Assembly: GCA_007134215.1 (NCBI GenBank)
Contig: SLLG01000086.1
Coordinates: 1-34,250, forward strand
Source: Opitutales bacterium
GTDB taxonomy: Bacteria; Verrucomicrobiota; Verrucomicrobiia; Opitutales; Oceanipulchritudinaceae
Length of the DNA: 34,250 nucleotides
Direction of reading: 5' to 3'
The notes under the pieces are model-generated. The model saw nothing but the letters and a program-made list of their open reading frames with translations, was not told where the DNA came from and did not search any database. The stretch's first letter is position 1. Every line of letters begins with the position of its first letter. Below, in pieces: positions 1 to 8,434 of this stretch. The position numbers and the translations under genes were made by a program.

Positions 1-276
1 CCGGAGCCGGTCGCGGCGGAGGCGCGTGAGCGCGGGGGCCGCCTGCCCGCGCACGAGTTGCTCCTGCGCAAGACCCGGCAGTTCAGCGAAGGTCTGGTGC
101 TGGGCACGCGGCCATTCGTCGAGGCGGCGCTGCGCGCAGGCAATGGGCTGCGCTACCGGCGCAAACGCGTGCCGAAGCCGGTCCCGTCGCCCGCCGGGGA
201 GGAGTCGCTGGCCTGTGCCCGGCAGTGGTTGCACCCGAAACATGCCTCCAAGGCGGAGGGCGAGCAGAAGGGCTAG
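1..276 (+). CDS. REP-associated tyrosine transposase (RAYT), C-terminal part
   Basis: The frame is open from base 1 to a TAG at 274-276, so the gene enters from the left and only about 91 C-terminal residues are visible. The run LLLRKTRQFSEGLVLGTRPF followed by VEAAL and a basic YRRKR segment resembles the conserved C-terminal region of Y1/IS200-like RAYT proteins as I recall them from Verrucomicrobia (R.RYFSDG..LGS..FVE...KRK). RAYTs are housekeeping relatives of IS200/IS605 transposases; they act on short REP palindromes carrying a GTAG/GTGG foot. The catalytic HUH motif and Tyr would lie upstream, outside the window, so activity cannot be judged. Two REP-like elements elsewhere in the window (8194-8256, 26977-27042) carry such a foot, which supports the call. 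The family assignment rests on one motif block. Confidence 0.6.
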   Translation, partial: PEPVAAEARERGGRLPAHELLLRKTRQFSEGLVLGTRPFVEAALRAGNGLRYRRKRVPKPVPSPAGEESLACARQWLHPKHASKAEGEQKG

Positions 277-758
277 CACTTCCGCTCACTGCGAAACCCG
301 GCAATTCACCGCACGGCATTGGAGATCTGCTGCACCGACAATGAGCCACGGCAGCTTTCCGGTATACCACATGCCCATGGTTCATAGTGCTCCTGCTCTC
401 CCGGAACTCGCGGATCGATCATCCGACCGCCGCACGCACCAGTGGCACAGACCGCGCCCTCCCTCGACTTTCCCGACAGCCGACATCCAACTCTCGGGCG
501 TCATCCCATGACGCAGCAAGGTTCGCATCATACCGTCGCAAATAGTTTAATCCAGAGATTTATAGTCGTATTAATTATCTCCGGGTTGAATAACTTCCAG
601 TGTCAGCTGAGAGGAGCGCGCGGGGAGTTGTCCGGAAGCGGGGAAGGCTTGCCCTCGATGCGGATGCCTCCATCCTTCCGCCCTTTTGCCATGGACCTCT
701 CCCGCCGCAACCCGCTGCCGGGTGCGCAACGGGGGGCACTAAAATCCCAAATTAAATT
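277..758. other. Intergenic region, no gene seen
   Basis: These 482 bases hold no convincing coding frame on either strand; the frames that stay open have basic, Pro/Ser-rich shadow composition. Two things stand out. A perfect 7-bp inverted repeat with a 3-base loop lies at 498-514. A distinctly AT-rich patch lies at about 535-595, containing TATTAATTAT at 570-579. The patch may hold promoter elements for the DAHP synthase gene, but it is about 160-220 bases upstream of that start and no convincing -35/-10 pair could be fixed. No tRNA-like cloverleaf was found. Confidence 0.5.
498..514. repeat. Perfect 7-bp hairpin in the leader region
   Basis: GCGTCAT, then CCC, then ATGACGC: a perfect stem of 7 bp with a 3-base loop. 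No T-run follows on either side, so it is not a standard intrinsic terminator. It lies just before the AT-rich stretch upstream of the DAHP synthase gene and could be a protein-binding palindrome or an RNA hairpin. No function can be assigned. Confidence 0.35.
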
Positions 759-1829
759 ATGAGTCTTTCGTCACCGCTTGTTTCTGACATCAACGTCGTT
801 GATTCCGCCGTCCTGCCCGCGCCGGAATACCTCGGGCGCGAAATCGTTCGCGACGATGCCGCCGCACAGACTGTGGTGGGTGCGCGCGAGGCGCTGCACC
901 GCATCATTTTCGGCGACGACCGCCGGGTCATGGTCGTGGTCGGGCCCTGCTCGATCCACGATGCCAAAGCCGGGCGTGAATACGCCGAGCGCCTCGCCTC
1001 GCTCGCGGCGGAGATCGGCGACCGCATCTACCTTGTGATGCGAGTATACTTTGAGAAGCCGCGCACAACCGTGGGCTGGAAGGGCCTCATAATGGACCCC
1101 GGGCTCGACGGCACGTGCAACATCCCCGAGGGCCTCAAGGCGGCGCGCCGGTTTCTCCTTGAAGTGCTGCGGCTCGGCCTGCCGACGGGCACGGAGTTGC
1201 TCGACCCCATCACGCCGCAATACATCGCCGACCTTGTCTGCTGGTCGGCGATCGGCGCGCGCACCACCGAGTCGCAGACTCACCGGCAGATGGCGAGCGG
1301 TCTCTCCATGCCGCTCGGCTTCAAGAACTCGACCAGCGGCAACATCGAAGTCGCCATCAACGCCATCAAAGCGGCGGCGCAGCCCCAGACCTTCCTCGGC
1401 ATCAGCCACCAAGGCCTTGCCAGCGCCATCACCACACGCGGCAACCCCAACGCGCACATCATCCTGCGCGGCGGCGAGAGCGGAACCAACTACGATGCCG
1501 CGAGCATCACGAAGACGGCGGCGCGCTTACGCGACCGGGGGTGCATTCCCGCCATTATGGTCGACTGCAGCCATGCCAACAGCGCAAAGGACCACAACCG
1601 TCAGGGCGACGTCTTCCGCGAGGTCATCGCGCAGGCCGCCGACAATCCGCAGAGTCCCGTCATCGGTTTGATGCTCGAAAGCAACTTGCGGGAGGGCAAC
1701 CAGTCTTTCCCCCGCCCACGCGGCGAATTAACCTACGGCCAATCCATCACCGACGCCTGCATCAACTGGGAGACGACCGAAGCCCTCCTCCGCGAGGCGC
1801 ACGAAGCCCTCGCGCCGCGCTTTGCCTGA
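759..1829 (+). CDS. aroG: 3-deoxy-7-phosphoheptulonate (DAHP) synthase, class I
   Basis: Condenses phosphoenolpyruvate and erythrose 4-phosphate to DAHP, the first step of the cytosolic shikimate pathway to aromatic amino acids. The 356-residue product has the usual length of the AroF/G/H (type Ialpha) family and its full set of motifs: VVGPCSIHD (about 60-68, with the metal-binding Cys64), YFEKPRTTVGWKG (97-109), PTGTELLDPITPQY, GARTTESQTHRQ, GFKNSTSGN, HIILRGG, MVDCSHANS and a C-terminal MLESNLREGNQ. Family members are metal-dependent and usually feedback-inhibited by Phe, Tyr or Trp; which one applies here cannot be told by eye, so the symbol stands for the family. The start is an ATG preceded by AT-rich sequence without a clear Shine-Dalgarno. 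The downstream SMP-30 gene begins 59 bases after the stop on the same strand. No other aromatic pathway gene is nearby. Confidence 0.96.
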   Translation: MSLSSPLVSDINVVDSAVLPAPEYLGREIVRDDAAAQTVVGAREALHRIIFGDDRRVMVVVGPCSIHDAKAGREYAERLASLAAEIGDRIYLVMRVYFEKPRTTVGWKGLIMDPGLDGTCNIPEGLKAARRFLLEVLRLGLPTGTELLDPITPQYIADLVCWSAIGARTTESQTHRQMASGLSMPLGFKNSTSGNIEVAINAIKAAAQPQTFLGISHQGLASAITTRGNPNAHIILRGGESGTNYDAASITKTAARLRDRGCIPAIMVDCSHANSAKDHNRQGDVFREVIAQAADNPQSPVIGLMLESNLREGNQSFPRPRGELTYGQSITDACINWETTEALLREAHEALAPRFA

Positions 1830-1888
1830 ATGCCTGAACGCAAACCGAATCCGGTTGCCATTCCGCGCCACGCTGCAAGGAATGCGAC

Positions 1889-2773
1889 ATGCAATCCGCA
1901 AAGGCTGACTTATTCGCCCGCGCCGACGCGAAACTCGGCGAGGGCCCCGTATGGATCGACGGCGCGCTTTGGTATGTCGACATCCTCGGCGAATGCATCG
2001 GGCGCGTCCGCGCCGGGGGTGACGGCAAAGCCCTCGGGATCGACCACTGGTCTGTCGGCGACATGGTCGGCGCGCTGGCCCCGCGGCGCGGCGGCGGGCT
2101 TGTCCTCGCACTCAAAGACCGGTTCGCCGCTTTCGATCCGGAAAGCGGCGAAATCGCTGAACTCGCCCGCCCTCCGGGCATCGGTGACAACGTCCGCTTC
2201 AACGACGGCAAGTGCGATCCGCGCGGGCGGTTCCTCGCCGGAACAATGGGCCTCAAGGGCGAGCCGGAAGTCGGGCACCTGTATTCCCTCGGCCACGACG
2301 GCTCTGTCCGTACCCTCCTCGACAAAGTTTCGTGCTCCAACGGCCTGACCTGGTGCCGCGACGGACATATTTTCTACTACATCGACACCCCCACGCGCCG
2401 CGTGCGCGCCTTCGACTACGACATCGAAACCGGCGCGATCTCGAACGAACGCGCGGTCGTGACAATTCCCGAACGCCTCGGCATGCCCGACGGGATGACG
2501 ATCGACCAAGAGGGCAACCTTTGGATCGCCCACTTCGGCGGATCCGGGGTGGGATGCTGGGGACACACCACGGGCGAACTCGTCGAGTGGATAGAGGTCC
2601 CCGCCCCCCATGTGACGTCCTGCACCTTCGGTGGTCCCGGTCTCGACCGGCTTTACATCACCACGGCAAACTTCAAGAAAGGCGGCGAAGGACCCGCGGT
2701 GGAAGGCGCCGGGTCGATTTTCGTCTGCACCCCCGGCGTACGCGGCTACGCTCCGGCGTCTTACGCGGGCTAA
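1889..2773 (+). CDS. SMP-30/gluconolactonase/LRE family protein
   Basis: A 294-residue six-bladed beta-propeller of the SMP-30/regucalcin family, which hydrolyses sugar lactones such as gluconolactone using one divalent metal ion. Visible family signatures are LGEGPVW (16-22, metal ligand Glu18), RFNDGKCDPRG (around Asn105), SNGLTW (Asn151), MPDGMTIDQEGNLW (Asp201) and AHFGGSGV. Glu18, Asn151 and Asp201 correspond to the Glu/Asn/Asp metal ligands known in SMP-30. There is no signal peptide, so it is probably cytosolic. An AAGGAA at 1877-1882, six bases before the ATG, is one of the few good ribosome-binding sites here and fixes the start. It may be read with the DAHP synthase gene. Its substrate (gluconolactone, arabinolactone or another lactone) cannot be settled from sequence. 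Confidence 0.93.
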   Translation: MQSAKADLFARADAKLGEGPVWIDGALWYVDILGECIGRVRAGGDGKALGIDHWSVGDMVGALAPRRGGGLVLALKDRFAAFDPESGEIAELARPPGIGDNVRFNDGKCDPRGRFLAGTMGLKGEPEVGHLYSLGHDGSVRTLLDKVSCSNGLTWCRDGHIFYYIDTPTRRVRAFDYDIETGAISNERAVVTIPERLGMPDGMTIDQEGNLWIAHFGGSGVGCWGHTTGELVEWIEVPAPHVTSCTFGGPGLDRLYITTANFKKGGEGPAVEGAGSIFVCTPGVRGYAPASYAG

Positions 2774-2939
2774 AAGGCGGGGCCCGGCTTCACCCTGCAA
2801 CCGACCCCCACCGTATTCGAGCTGATTCATCGCCCGACCCCGCGACGGTCGCAGCCCCGCGCCTCTCATTGCACCGGCGGGGCCGTTTTGCCCTCGCCGG
2901 GATTGCTACGGCGCGGCACTGCCCCTACTTTCACGAAAA

Positions 2940-4217
2940 ATGAAATCAGCATCCCGCATCCCGCCCCTTCGGCGATTGTCGGCCGTCGTCGCACTCCTCG
3001 CCGTCTGGACGTTGCCGACGACCGCCGCCGCCGAGGGCCGCGCCACGGTCTTTCTCATAAGTCTTGACGGCATGCGCGCCGACTACTTCGAGCGCATTGT
3101 GACACCCTTCTTCGACGAGCTGGCCACACGCGGCGCTTACTCTATGGAAACGACCGCTGTCTTTCCGAGCGTGACCTTCGCCAGCCACGTATCGATCTCC
3201 ACGGGGGCAAAGGCGGACGTTCACGGCATCACCCTTAATTCCTTCTACGACACCCGCACGCGGCGGCTGCACCGCTACGCGGGCGACCAGGCCCTCCTTG
3301 AAGCCGAACCCTTCTGGACGACGGCGACCCGCCAAGGCGTGCGCACGCTCGTGCTCGACTGGGTCAACGCCCACAACCAGACCGGACCCCACGCCACCGC
3401 CTACTTCGGCGATAGCTACACGCGCGGTATCGACGACGAAGAGCGGATCGGGCGCGTCCTCGACACCTGGGAGCACGACGACACCGACGAGCCCCTGCGC
3501 TTTATTCTCGCCTACGCCGAGTCTCCGGACAAAGAGGGGCACCGCGGCGGACCGGACAGCGCTCTCGTCGACCACCGTATGGAGGTGCTGGATACACTGA
3601 TGCGCAAGACGACGGACCGCGTGCGCGGTCTCTGGGAGCGCACCGCCGGACCGGATGATACCCTCTACATCATCATCATGTCCGACCACGGCATGGCCCC
3701 GGTCGAATACCACGTCGACCTGCGCAAGGGACCGGAAACCGACGAGCGCGTGCGCACCATCACGTCCTCCGCCCTCGTCCACTTTTTCTTCGACGACATC
3801 GAAGACCCCGCCGAGCGCGCGGAGATCAAAGCCGGGCTCAAGCGCGACCTCGGCGCACTCGAACCCATCACCGTCCACACCCGCGAAAGCATGCCGGCAG
3901 AGTGGCGCTACAGCCATCCCTACCGCACGGGCGGCCTCGTCGCCACGGTGCCGGTGCCCTACGCCTTCTTCCGCCACAACGGCGAAGAGATGATCCAGCC
4001 CGCCTCCGATACCGGGCGGTTTTTCGGCGCGCACGGCTACGATCCCCGCGACCACCCAGAGATGAACACCGTCCTCTTCATGCAACGCTGGCCCGAGCCC
4101 CTCGGCGGCATCGACCTCGGGGAGATCTCTCTCCTCCAGATCCACGCCACCGTCTGCGCCCTCCTTGGCATCGACCCCGCCCCGACCGCCCGCGCCGATC
4201 CCTTTTTTGAACCGTAA
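2940..4217 (+). CDS. Secreted ectonucleotide pyrophosphatase/phosphodiesterase (ENPP type)
   Basis: An alkaline-phosphatase-superfamily enzyme of the nucleotide pyrophosphatase/phosphodiesterase group, which cleaves phosphodiester or pyrophosphate bonds of nucleotides or lipids with two zinc ions. The N-terminus (RRLSAVVALLAVWTLPTTAA) is a signal peptide, probably cut after TTAAA, so the enzyme is periplasmic or extracellular. All expected ligands are present: Asp43 in SLDGMRADYF, the nucleophile Thr79 in FPSVTFASH, Asp197 and His201 in ESPDKEGH, Asp249-His250 in MSDHGM, and His365 in GAHGYDP. At 425 residues it is the length of a bare catalytic domain. It is preceded by a 166-base gap and ends 57 bases from the convergent histidine kinase. 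The natural substrate is open; bacterial relatives prefer phosphate diesters. Confidence 0.93.
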   Translation: MKSASRIPPLRRLSAVVALLAVWTLPTTAAAEGRATVFLISLDGMRADYFERIVTPFFDELATRGAYSMETTAVFPSVTFASHVSISTGAKADVHGITLNSFYDTRTRRLHRYAGDQALLEAEPFWTTATRQGVRTLVLDWVNAHNQTGPHATAYFGDSYTRGIDDEERIGRVLDTWEHDDTDEPLRFILAYAESPDKEGHRGGPDSALVDHRMEVLDTLMRKTTDRVRGLWERTAGPDDTLYIIIMSDHGMAPVEYHVDLRKGPETDERVRTITSSALVHFFFDDIEDPAERAEIKAGLKRDLGALEPITVHTRESMPAEWRYSHPYRTGGLVATVPVPYAFFRHNGEEMIQPASDTGRFFGAHGYDPRDHPEMNTVLFMQRWPEPLGGIDLGEISLLQIHATVCALLGIDPAPTARADPFFEP

Positions 4218-4274
4218 GGGCAACTGCGCTGCGCGCTCCGTGCCCCCCCTGCGGACGCAGCCCGCCGTCCACGC

Positions 4275-6503
4275 TCACGCCTTCGGAAGCCGCAGCCCGA
4301 AGACCGCGCCTCCGCCTTCGCGGTGACGGTGAAACACTTCGCCGCCCATGCGCTCCATGAGGCGCTTGACGATGCTAAGGCCGATCCCGGAAGTTGACTC
4401 GCCCGCTGTCGGTTGGGCCGAGAGACACGTGAATGGTATGAACAATTTGGGGACGTCTCCGGGGGCGACACCCGGCCCTTCGTCTTCGACGAGCAGGGCG
4501 GCTCCCGCGCCGTCGTCAGCGGGCTCCACACACAACCGCACCCGCGAGCCCGGAGGCGAAAACTTGAGCGCATTCGAAACGAGATTGCGCGCACATTGCC
4601 GCAGTCCCTTCGCATCGGCGAGCACGCTCACAGCCACAGCCGGCGGAACGGTCTCCAGCGTGATCTCCTTGCGCATGGCGTGCGGGGTGCCCGCCCGAGC
4701 GACATCACCGAGGATTCCGGCGAGGTCGACGGTTTCCAGCACAGGGCCGCCGGAATCACCGGAGCGCAGCCGCTCCAAATCCAGCAGATTGGCCACCAAA
4801 TCCATCATCCCCTCCGAGGTGCGGCGGATTTCGCCGAGCCACTCCGCCCTCGACGAAGGTTCCGTTTCGGGATCTTCGAGGATATCGACGATGGAGCGGA
4901 TGGCGGCGGCGGGTGAACGGAGATCGTGCGCGACGACGCGCAAAAGCGCGTTTTTCTCGCCGTCGATGCGCCGCAGCTCGGCCTCGGTTTCACGGCGGCG
5001 CTCCACTTCGCGCTGGAGCGCCTCGTTTTCCCGCACCATGTGTTCGTTTTCGATCCGGCTGAGGCCCGCTTCGAAACGCAGTTCGAGCAGCGCGCGCGAG
5101 CGGGCGTCGCTCCGGCGTGTCTCCGCTTCGGTCTCTTCGAGAGATCGCTCGAACTCCGCGCAAGCCTCCGCGTGCCGCCCCTCCGCGGCGAGCGCCTGCG
5201 CGAGTTTGCGGCGCAGCCGGGCGGCGGTCCGGTCATTCGCCTGCGCGGCACGGCCCGCCGCCGCCGCGTAGACGCGCGTCGTCAAACCCGCCACCTCGTC
5301 CGCCGCGTCCTCAATCCATTCGTCCAAAGCCGTTCGGACCTTTTCCGCCGCCTCTGGTACGGCCGCGGGAAATTCGCACATGACATCGCCCACACACTCC
5401 AGAAGTTCGATGAGTTTCTGTTCGTTTCCGGAATCGACGGCGAGACGGCAACCTTCCAGACCAACGGCCACCGCCTCTCCGGGGCGGTGCTCGGCGGCAA
5501 AGAGGCGCGTGCGCAGCGCGGCGTGGTCCACGCGGGTCTGCACGCGGCAATGCGGATCCGCGCCGGGGTCGACGGCGTCCGCGAGCGCGCGAGCGCCGGC
5601 GGCGTCACCCGAGCTGAGGGCCACGGTTGCCTCGAGAACCCGTCCCGCCGTGAGGATGCCGGGCTCGAGGCGGTCCGGCGGCAGGCGGAAAAGCTTGCCC
5701 AGAAAAGCGCGCGCCTGCGCGTGGTTGCCCAGCACGTTATGTGTGTGCGCCATGTTGAGGCAGCCGACCGCCACCCCGGGAGAGCCGGGTATCGTCTGGC
5801 TCAGCCGAAGACTCTCGTGCCGGTGCTTCAAGCTCTCTTCATGCGCGCCGAGGCGGGCGTGGGCGTTGCCAAGATGGCCCTCCGCAACGGCACGAAGGTG
5901 CGGATTGCGCCGGACCTCCGGGTGCTGCGTCAGCGCCATCGCGCGCTTCACAACCTCCATGTAATCACCGCGGTTGAATACGCAGATGAGCGCGTTGAGC
6001 TCCGCGAGCACCCACTGCCTGCCGTCGCCGAGATCCTCGAAAATCCGCTTTGCGGCGGCAAAGTGTTGCTCCGCCTCTTTCGAATTACCATGGATTTTCT
6101 TGAAGTTGCCGAGGACCAGCTCGCAGCGGCCGACGGCCTCCGCCGGGCCCTGAGCGACCGCCTCGCCGAGGGTCGCTTCCGCAAGGTCCGCCGCCGCCTT
6201 GCGTTCCGCGAGAGCAAACATTGCCGAAGCCCGCAAGGCCCGCCAGAGCAACCCATGCTCCGCCCAACCGGCGTCCCCGTGCCCCGCCCTGCACGCTTCC
6301 GCGCGCTCCAGCGAGTTCAGCGCTGCGCGGTTGTCTCCCGCCAGCAACTGCGCCCAAGCGCGGCAGCTCCAGTTCAGCGGCGCGCCGGTCTCCACCTCCA
6401 AAGCATGCGCCATGGCCTCCGCCACTCCGGACGGATCGGCGTTGAGGGATTGAAGGCGGGTTTCCGGGATGAGGCGTCTCATAACTAAATTTAGGTATAA
6501 CAC
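4275..6503 (-). CDS. Soluble TPR sensor histidine kinase
   Basis: A 742-residue histidine kinase without signal peptide or membrane segments. Residues 40-450 are Ala/Leu/Glu-rich helical repeats of TPR type, for example around 205-235 and 330-365. A charged coiled coil follows (about 455-515), then a HisKA domain with the phospho-acceptor His526 in VVAHDLRSP, and a HATPase_c domain with N-box NLVSNALKF, G1 box DEGPGV and G2 box GIGLSIVKRL near the end. TPR-kinases of this shape usually sense an intracellular or protein partner and phosphorylate a separate response regulator; none is encoded in this window. The ATG at 6479 (MRRLIPE) is an equally possible start, eight codons in. It lies convergent to the ENPP gene and follows the photolyase gene on the same strand after a 94-base gap. 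Confidence 0.93.
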   Translation of the reverse strand: MLYLNLVMRRLIPETRLQSLNADPSGVAEAMAHALEVETGAPLNWSCRAWAQLLAGDNRAALNSLERAEACRAGHGDAGWAEHGLLWRALRASAMFALAERKAAADLAEATLGEAVAQGPAEAVGRCELVLGNFKKIHGNSKEAEQHFAAAKRIFEDLGDGRQWVLAELNALICVFNRGDYMEVVKRAMALTQHPEVRRNPHLRAVAEGHLGNAHARLGAHEESLKHRHESLRLSQTIPGSPGVAVGCLNMAHTHNVLGNHAQARAFLGKLFRLPPDRLEPGILTAGRVLEATVALSSGDAAGARALADAVDPGADPHCRVQTRVDHAALRTRLFAAEHRPGEAVAVGLEGCRLAVDSGNEQKLIELLECVGDVMCEFPAAVPEAAEKVRTALDEWIEDAADEVAGLTTRVYAAAAGRAAQANDRTAARLRRKLAQALAAEGRHAEACAEFERSLEETEAETRRSDARSRALLELRFEAGLSRIENEHMVRENEALQREVERRRETEAELRRIDGEKNALLRVVAHDLRSPAAAIRSIVDILEDPETEPSSRAEWLGEIRRTSEGMMDLVANLLDLERLRSGDSGGPVLETVDLAGILGDVARAGTPHAMRKEITLETVPPAVAVSVLADAKGLRQCARNLVSNALKFSPPGSRVRLCVEPADDGAGAALLVEDEGPGVAPGDVPKLFIPFTCLSAQPTAGESTSGIGLSIVKRLMERMGGEVFHRHREGGGAVFGLRLPKA

Positions 6504-6507
6504 CCTA

Positions 6508-6537
6508 CTTCATTTAGCCGGAGCGCGCCCCTGTCAA
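6508..6537 (-). promoter_or_regulatory. Candidate promoter of the histidine kinase gene
   Basis: Read on the minus strand, a perfect TTGACA (6532-6537) is followed after 17 bases by AATGAA (about 6509-6514), a weak -10 match. This would place transcription start shortly before the kinase start codons at 6503/6479, in an AT-rich gap between two GC-rich genes. The -35 is perfect but the -10 is poor. Confidence 0.28.
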
Positions 6538-6597
6538 CCCACTAAAGCCGGAAAACCTCCGCCGCACCGAAACGAACCTCACAAACTCTTCCGCGCG

Positions 6598-8145
6598 CTA
6601 CCTGCCGCGCAGACGGTCCGCCGCCTTGCCGATGGCCGTGCGCCGGTCCGCGGAGAGGCGCCCTAGATTGCGTAGCTGAAGAGACATCCGCTGGTTGCCG
6701 CGCAGGCGCTTCTCGTTGCGCAGGAGAAAGTCCCAATACAGCGTCGTGAAGGGGCAGGCGTCATCACCCGTCGCTTCGGCCGGATTTTTCGGGCAGTCCG
6801 CGCAGTAGTTGCTCATGCGCTGGATGTATTTGCCCGTCGCAGCGTAAGGTTTCGAGGCCATGAGACCACCGTCGGCGTATTGCGACATACCGAGCGTGTT
6901 GGGCAGCTCGACCCACTCCACGGCATCGACATACACGGCGAGGTACCACTCGTGTACGTCGCGCGGGCGCACGCCGAGGAGGAGTGCGTAGAGGCCCGTG
7001 ACCATGAGCCGCTGGATGTGGTGCGCGTAGCCGTGGCGGAGCGTCTGGCCGATGGCAGCGCGCAGGCAGGCGAGGCCGGTATCGCCCGTCCAATAGAAGT
7101 CCGGCAAATCCGCGTCCGCGCCGAGAGCGTTCTCCTTGAGGTATTCCGGCATCTTCCACCAGTAGATGCCGCGCACATACTCCCGCCAGCCGAGGATCTG
7201 GCGGATGAATCCCTCCACGGCATTGAGCGGCGCGGTGCCCTCGGCATAGGCCGCCTCCGCCGCGCGGATGACTTCCATGGGGCGGAGCAGCTTGAGGTTG
7301 AGCGCCGCCGAGAGGAGCGAGTGGTAGAGGAAGGGTTCGTCCGTCCACATCGCGTCCTGGAAGTCGCCGAAGATCGGGAGGCGGTCGCGTATGAAGGCGT
7401 CGAGGGCCGCGAGCGCGTCCTTCCGCGTCACCGGCCAGTTAAAGTCATCGCACGAGCCGGGGTGGTCGGCGAAGCGGCCGTTCACCAGACGAAGGACGGC
7501 GCGGGTCGTCGTGTCGGGTCGGAATCGCGGCGGCGCGGGCAGGTCGCCGCCGGGGCCACCCTTGCCGAAGCTTGCGCGGTTTTCTTTGTCATAATTCCAG
7601 TCGCCGCCGACGGGCGAGCCGTCGTCCTTCAGCAATACACCGTGACGGCGGCGCATTTCCCGGTAGAAATACTCCATGCGGACCGACTTGCGCCCCGCAG
7701 CCCATTCGCGGAAATCCTCCGGAGAGCAGAGAAAATGCGTGTCCTCCACGAGGCGCAGGGGCACGTCCATCTCTCTTGCCAGCTCCTCCAGTCCGCGCCG
7801 CACCCGCCACTCGCCGGGATGGACAGCAATGATCTCCTCCGGCCCGAGCGATTCGACACAAGCCCGCAAGGCATCGGAGAAAGAGCGCTTGGTGGACCCG
7901 ACATCCAGCGCGTCGTAGACGACGCGAAATCCCGCCCCGCGCAGGGCCTCCGCGAAGTGGCGCATGGCGGCGAAGAACACCGCAATGCGCATTTTCGACG
8001 ACCACACGTAGTTGGTCTCGCCGTCGGCCTCGGCCATGAAGACGGCGTCGCGGCACTTGTCCAGGGCGGCGAGGGCCGGACTCTCAAGATCCAGTTGGTC
8101 GCCGAAAACAACGGCGAGGCGGCGGGCGTCGCGCACGAATGGCAT
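6598..8145 (-). CDS. FeS-type (6-4) photolyase/bacterial cryptochrome (PhrB/CryB-like)
   Basis: A 515-residue 'deoxyribodipyrimidine photolyase-related' flavoprotein of the prokaryotic FeS-BCP branch, whose members repair (6-4) UV photoproducts or act as blue-light sensors. The start chosen (MPFVRDARRLAVVFGDQL) gives the usual N-terminus of the antenna domain; an upstream in-frame start at 8193 would overlap the repeat at 8194. Four cysteines at 360, 448, 451 and 464 (LACLRAA; YCADCPKN; DDACPF) sit exactly ten residues after the four FeS-cluster cysteines of Agrobacterium PhrB as I recall them, and His376 in YAHHIQRLMV fits its essential active-site His. All four are present, so a 4Fe-4S cluster is expected. 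The gene is divergent from the Nudix gene; a REP-like inverted repeat lies only about 50 bases upstream of its start. Confidence 0.94.
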   Translation of the reverse strand: MPFVRDARRLAVVFGDQLDLESPALAALDKCRDAVFMAEADGETNYVWSSKMRIAVFFAAMRHFAEALRGAGFRVVYDALDVGSTKRSFSDALRACVESLGPEEIIAVHPGEWRVRRGLEELAREMDVPLRLVEDTHFLCSPEDFREWAAGRKSVRMEYFYREMRRRHGVLLKDDGSPVGGDWNYDKENRASFGKGGPGGDLPAPPRFRPDTTTRAVLRLVNGRFADHPGSCDDFNWPVTRKDALAALDAFIRDRLPIFGDFQDAMWTDEPFLYHSLLSAALNLKLLRPMEVIRAAEAAYAEGTAPLNAVEGFIRQILGWREYVRGIYWWKMPEYLKENALGADADLPDFYWTGDTGLACLRAAIGQTLRHGYAHHIQRLMVTGLYALLLGVRPRDVHEWYLAVYVDAVEWVELPNTLGMSQYADGGLMASKPYAATGKYIQRMSNYCADCPKNPAEATGDDACPFTTLYWDFLLRNEKRLRGNQRMSLQLRNLGRLSADRRTAIGKAADRLRGR

Positions 8146-8193
8146 GCTAAGCGAGTCGAAGCATTGGGCGGACGCTACTAACGCAGAACCCAA

Positions 8194-8256
8194 AGTGGAA
8201 GCGGCGTCTCGCCGCTTTTCGCGATGCCGGGCAAGCGGTGAGACGCCGCTTCCACT
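8194..8256. repeat. Bipartite REP-like inverted repeat (copy 1)
   Basis: Two 24-base arms (8194-8217 and 8233-8256) are inverted copies with one mismatch, separated by 15 bases. Each arm is a small unit: a GTGG foot, one A, then a hairpin AAGCGGCG / TCT / CGCCGCTT. This is the architecture of REP elements paired as a BIME. A second copy lies at 26977-27042. It sits in the divergent gap between the photolyase and Nudix genes, 49 bases upstream of the photolyase start codon. Confidence 0.82.
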
Positions 8257-8434
8257 CCCGCAGACGGGTATTCTTCAATCGGTCCATCATTTCAAGAGGA
8301 TCAATCACGCCCATGACCGTCGCCGCAGTCCGCCGCGCGCGCAACCGCTTCCGCCGCGAACGGCGCAAATCGGATTTGACTGGTGCAAGACCGCTCTTGG
8401 CATGGGCACCCGCCCTCTGCTACCGTCCCGCCCC

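Noticed and set aside
442-762. 106-codon plus-strand open frame upstream of the DAHP synthase gene
   Set aside because: It crosses the AT-rich leader, overlaps the aroG start and has no recognisable sequence or start signal.
2946-4223. 425-codon open frame antisense to the ENPP gene
   Set aside because: It mirrors the sense gene exactly, has Gly/Val/Glu-rich shadow composition and no motif; the sense frame has all catalytic residues.
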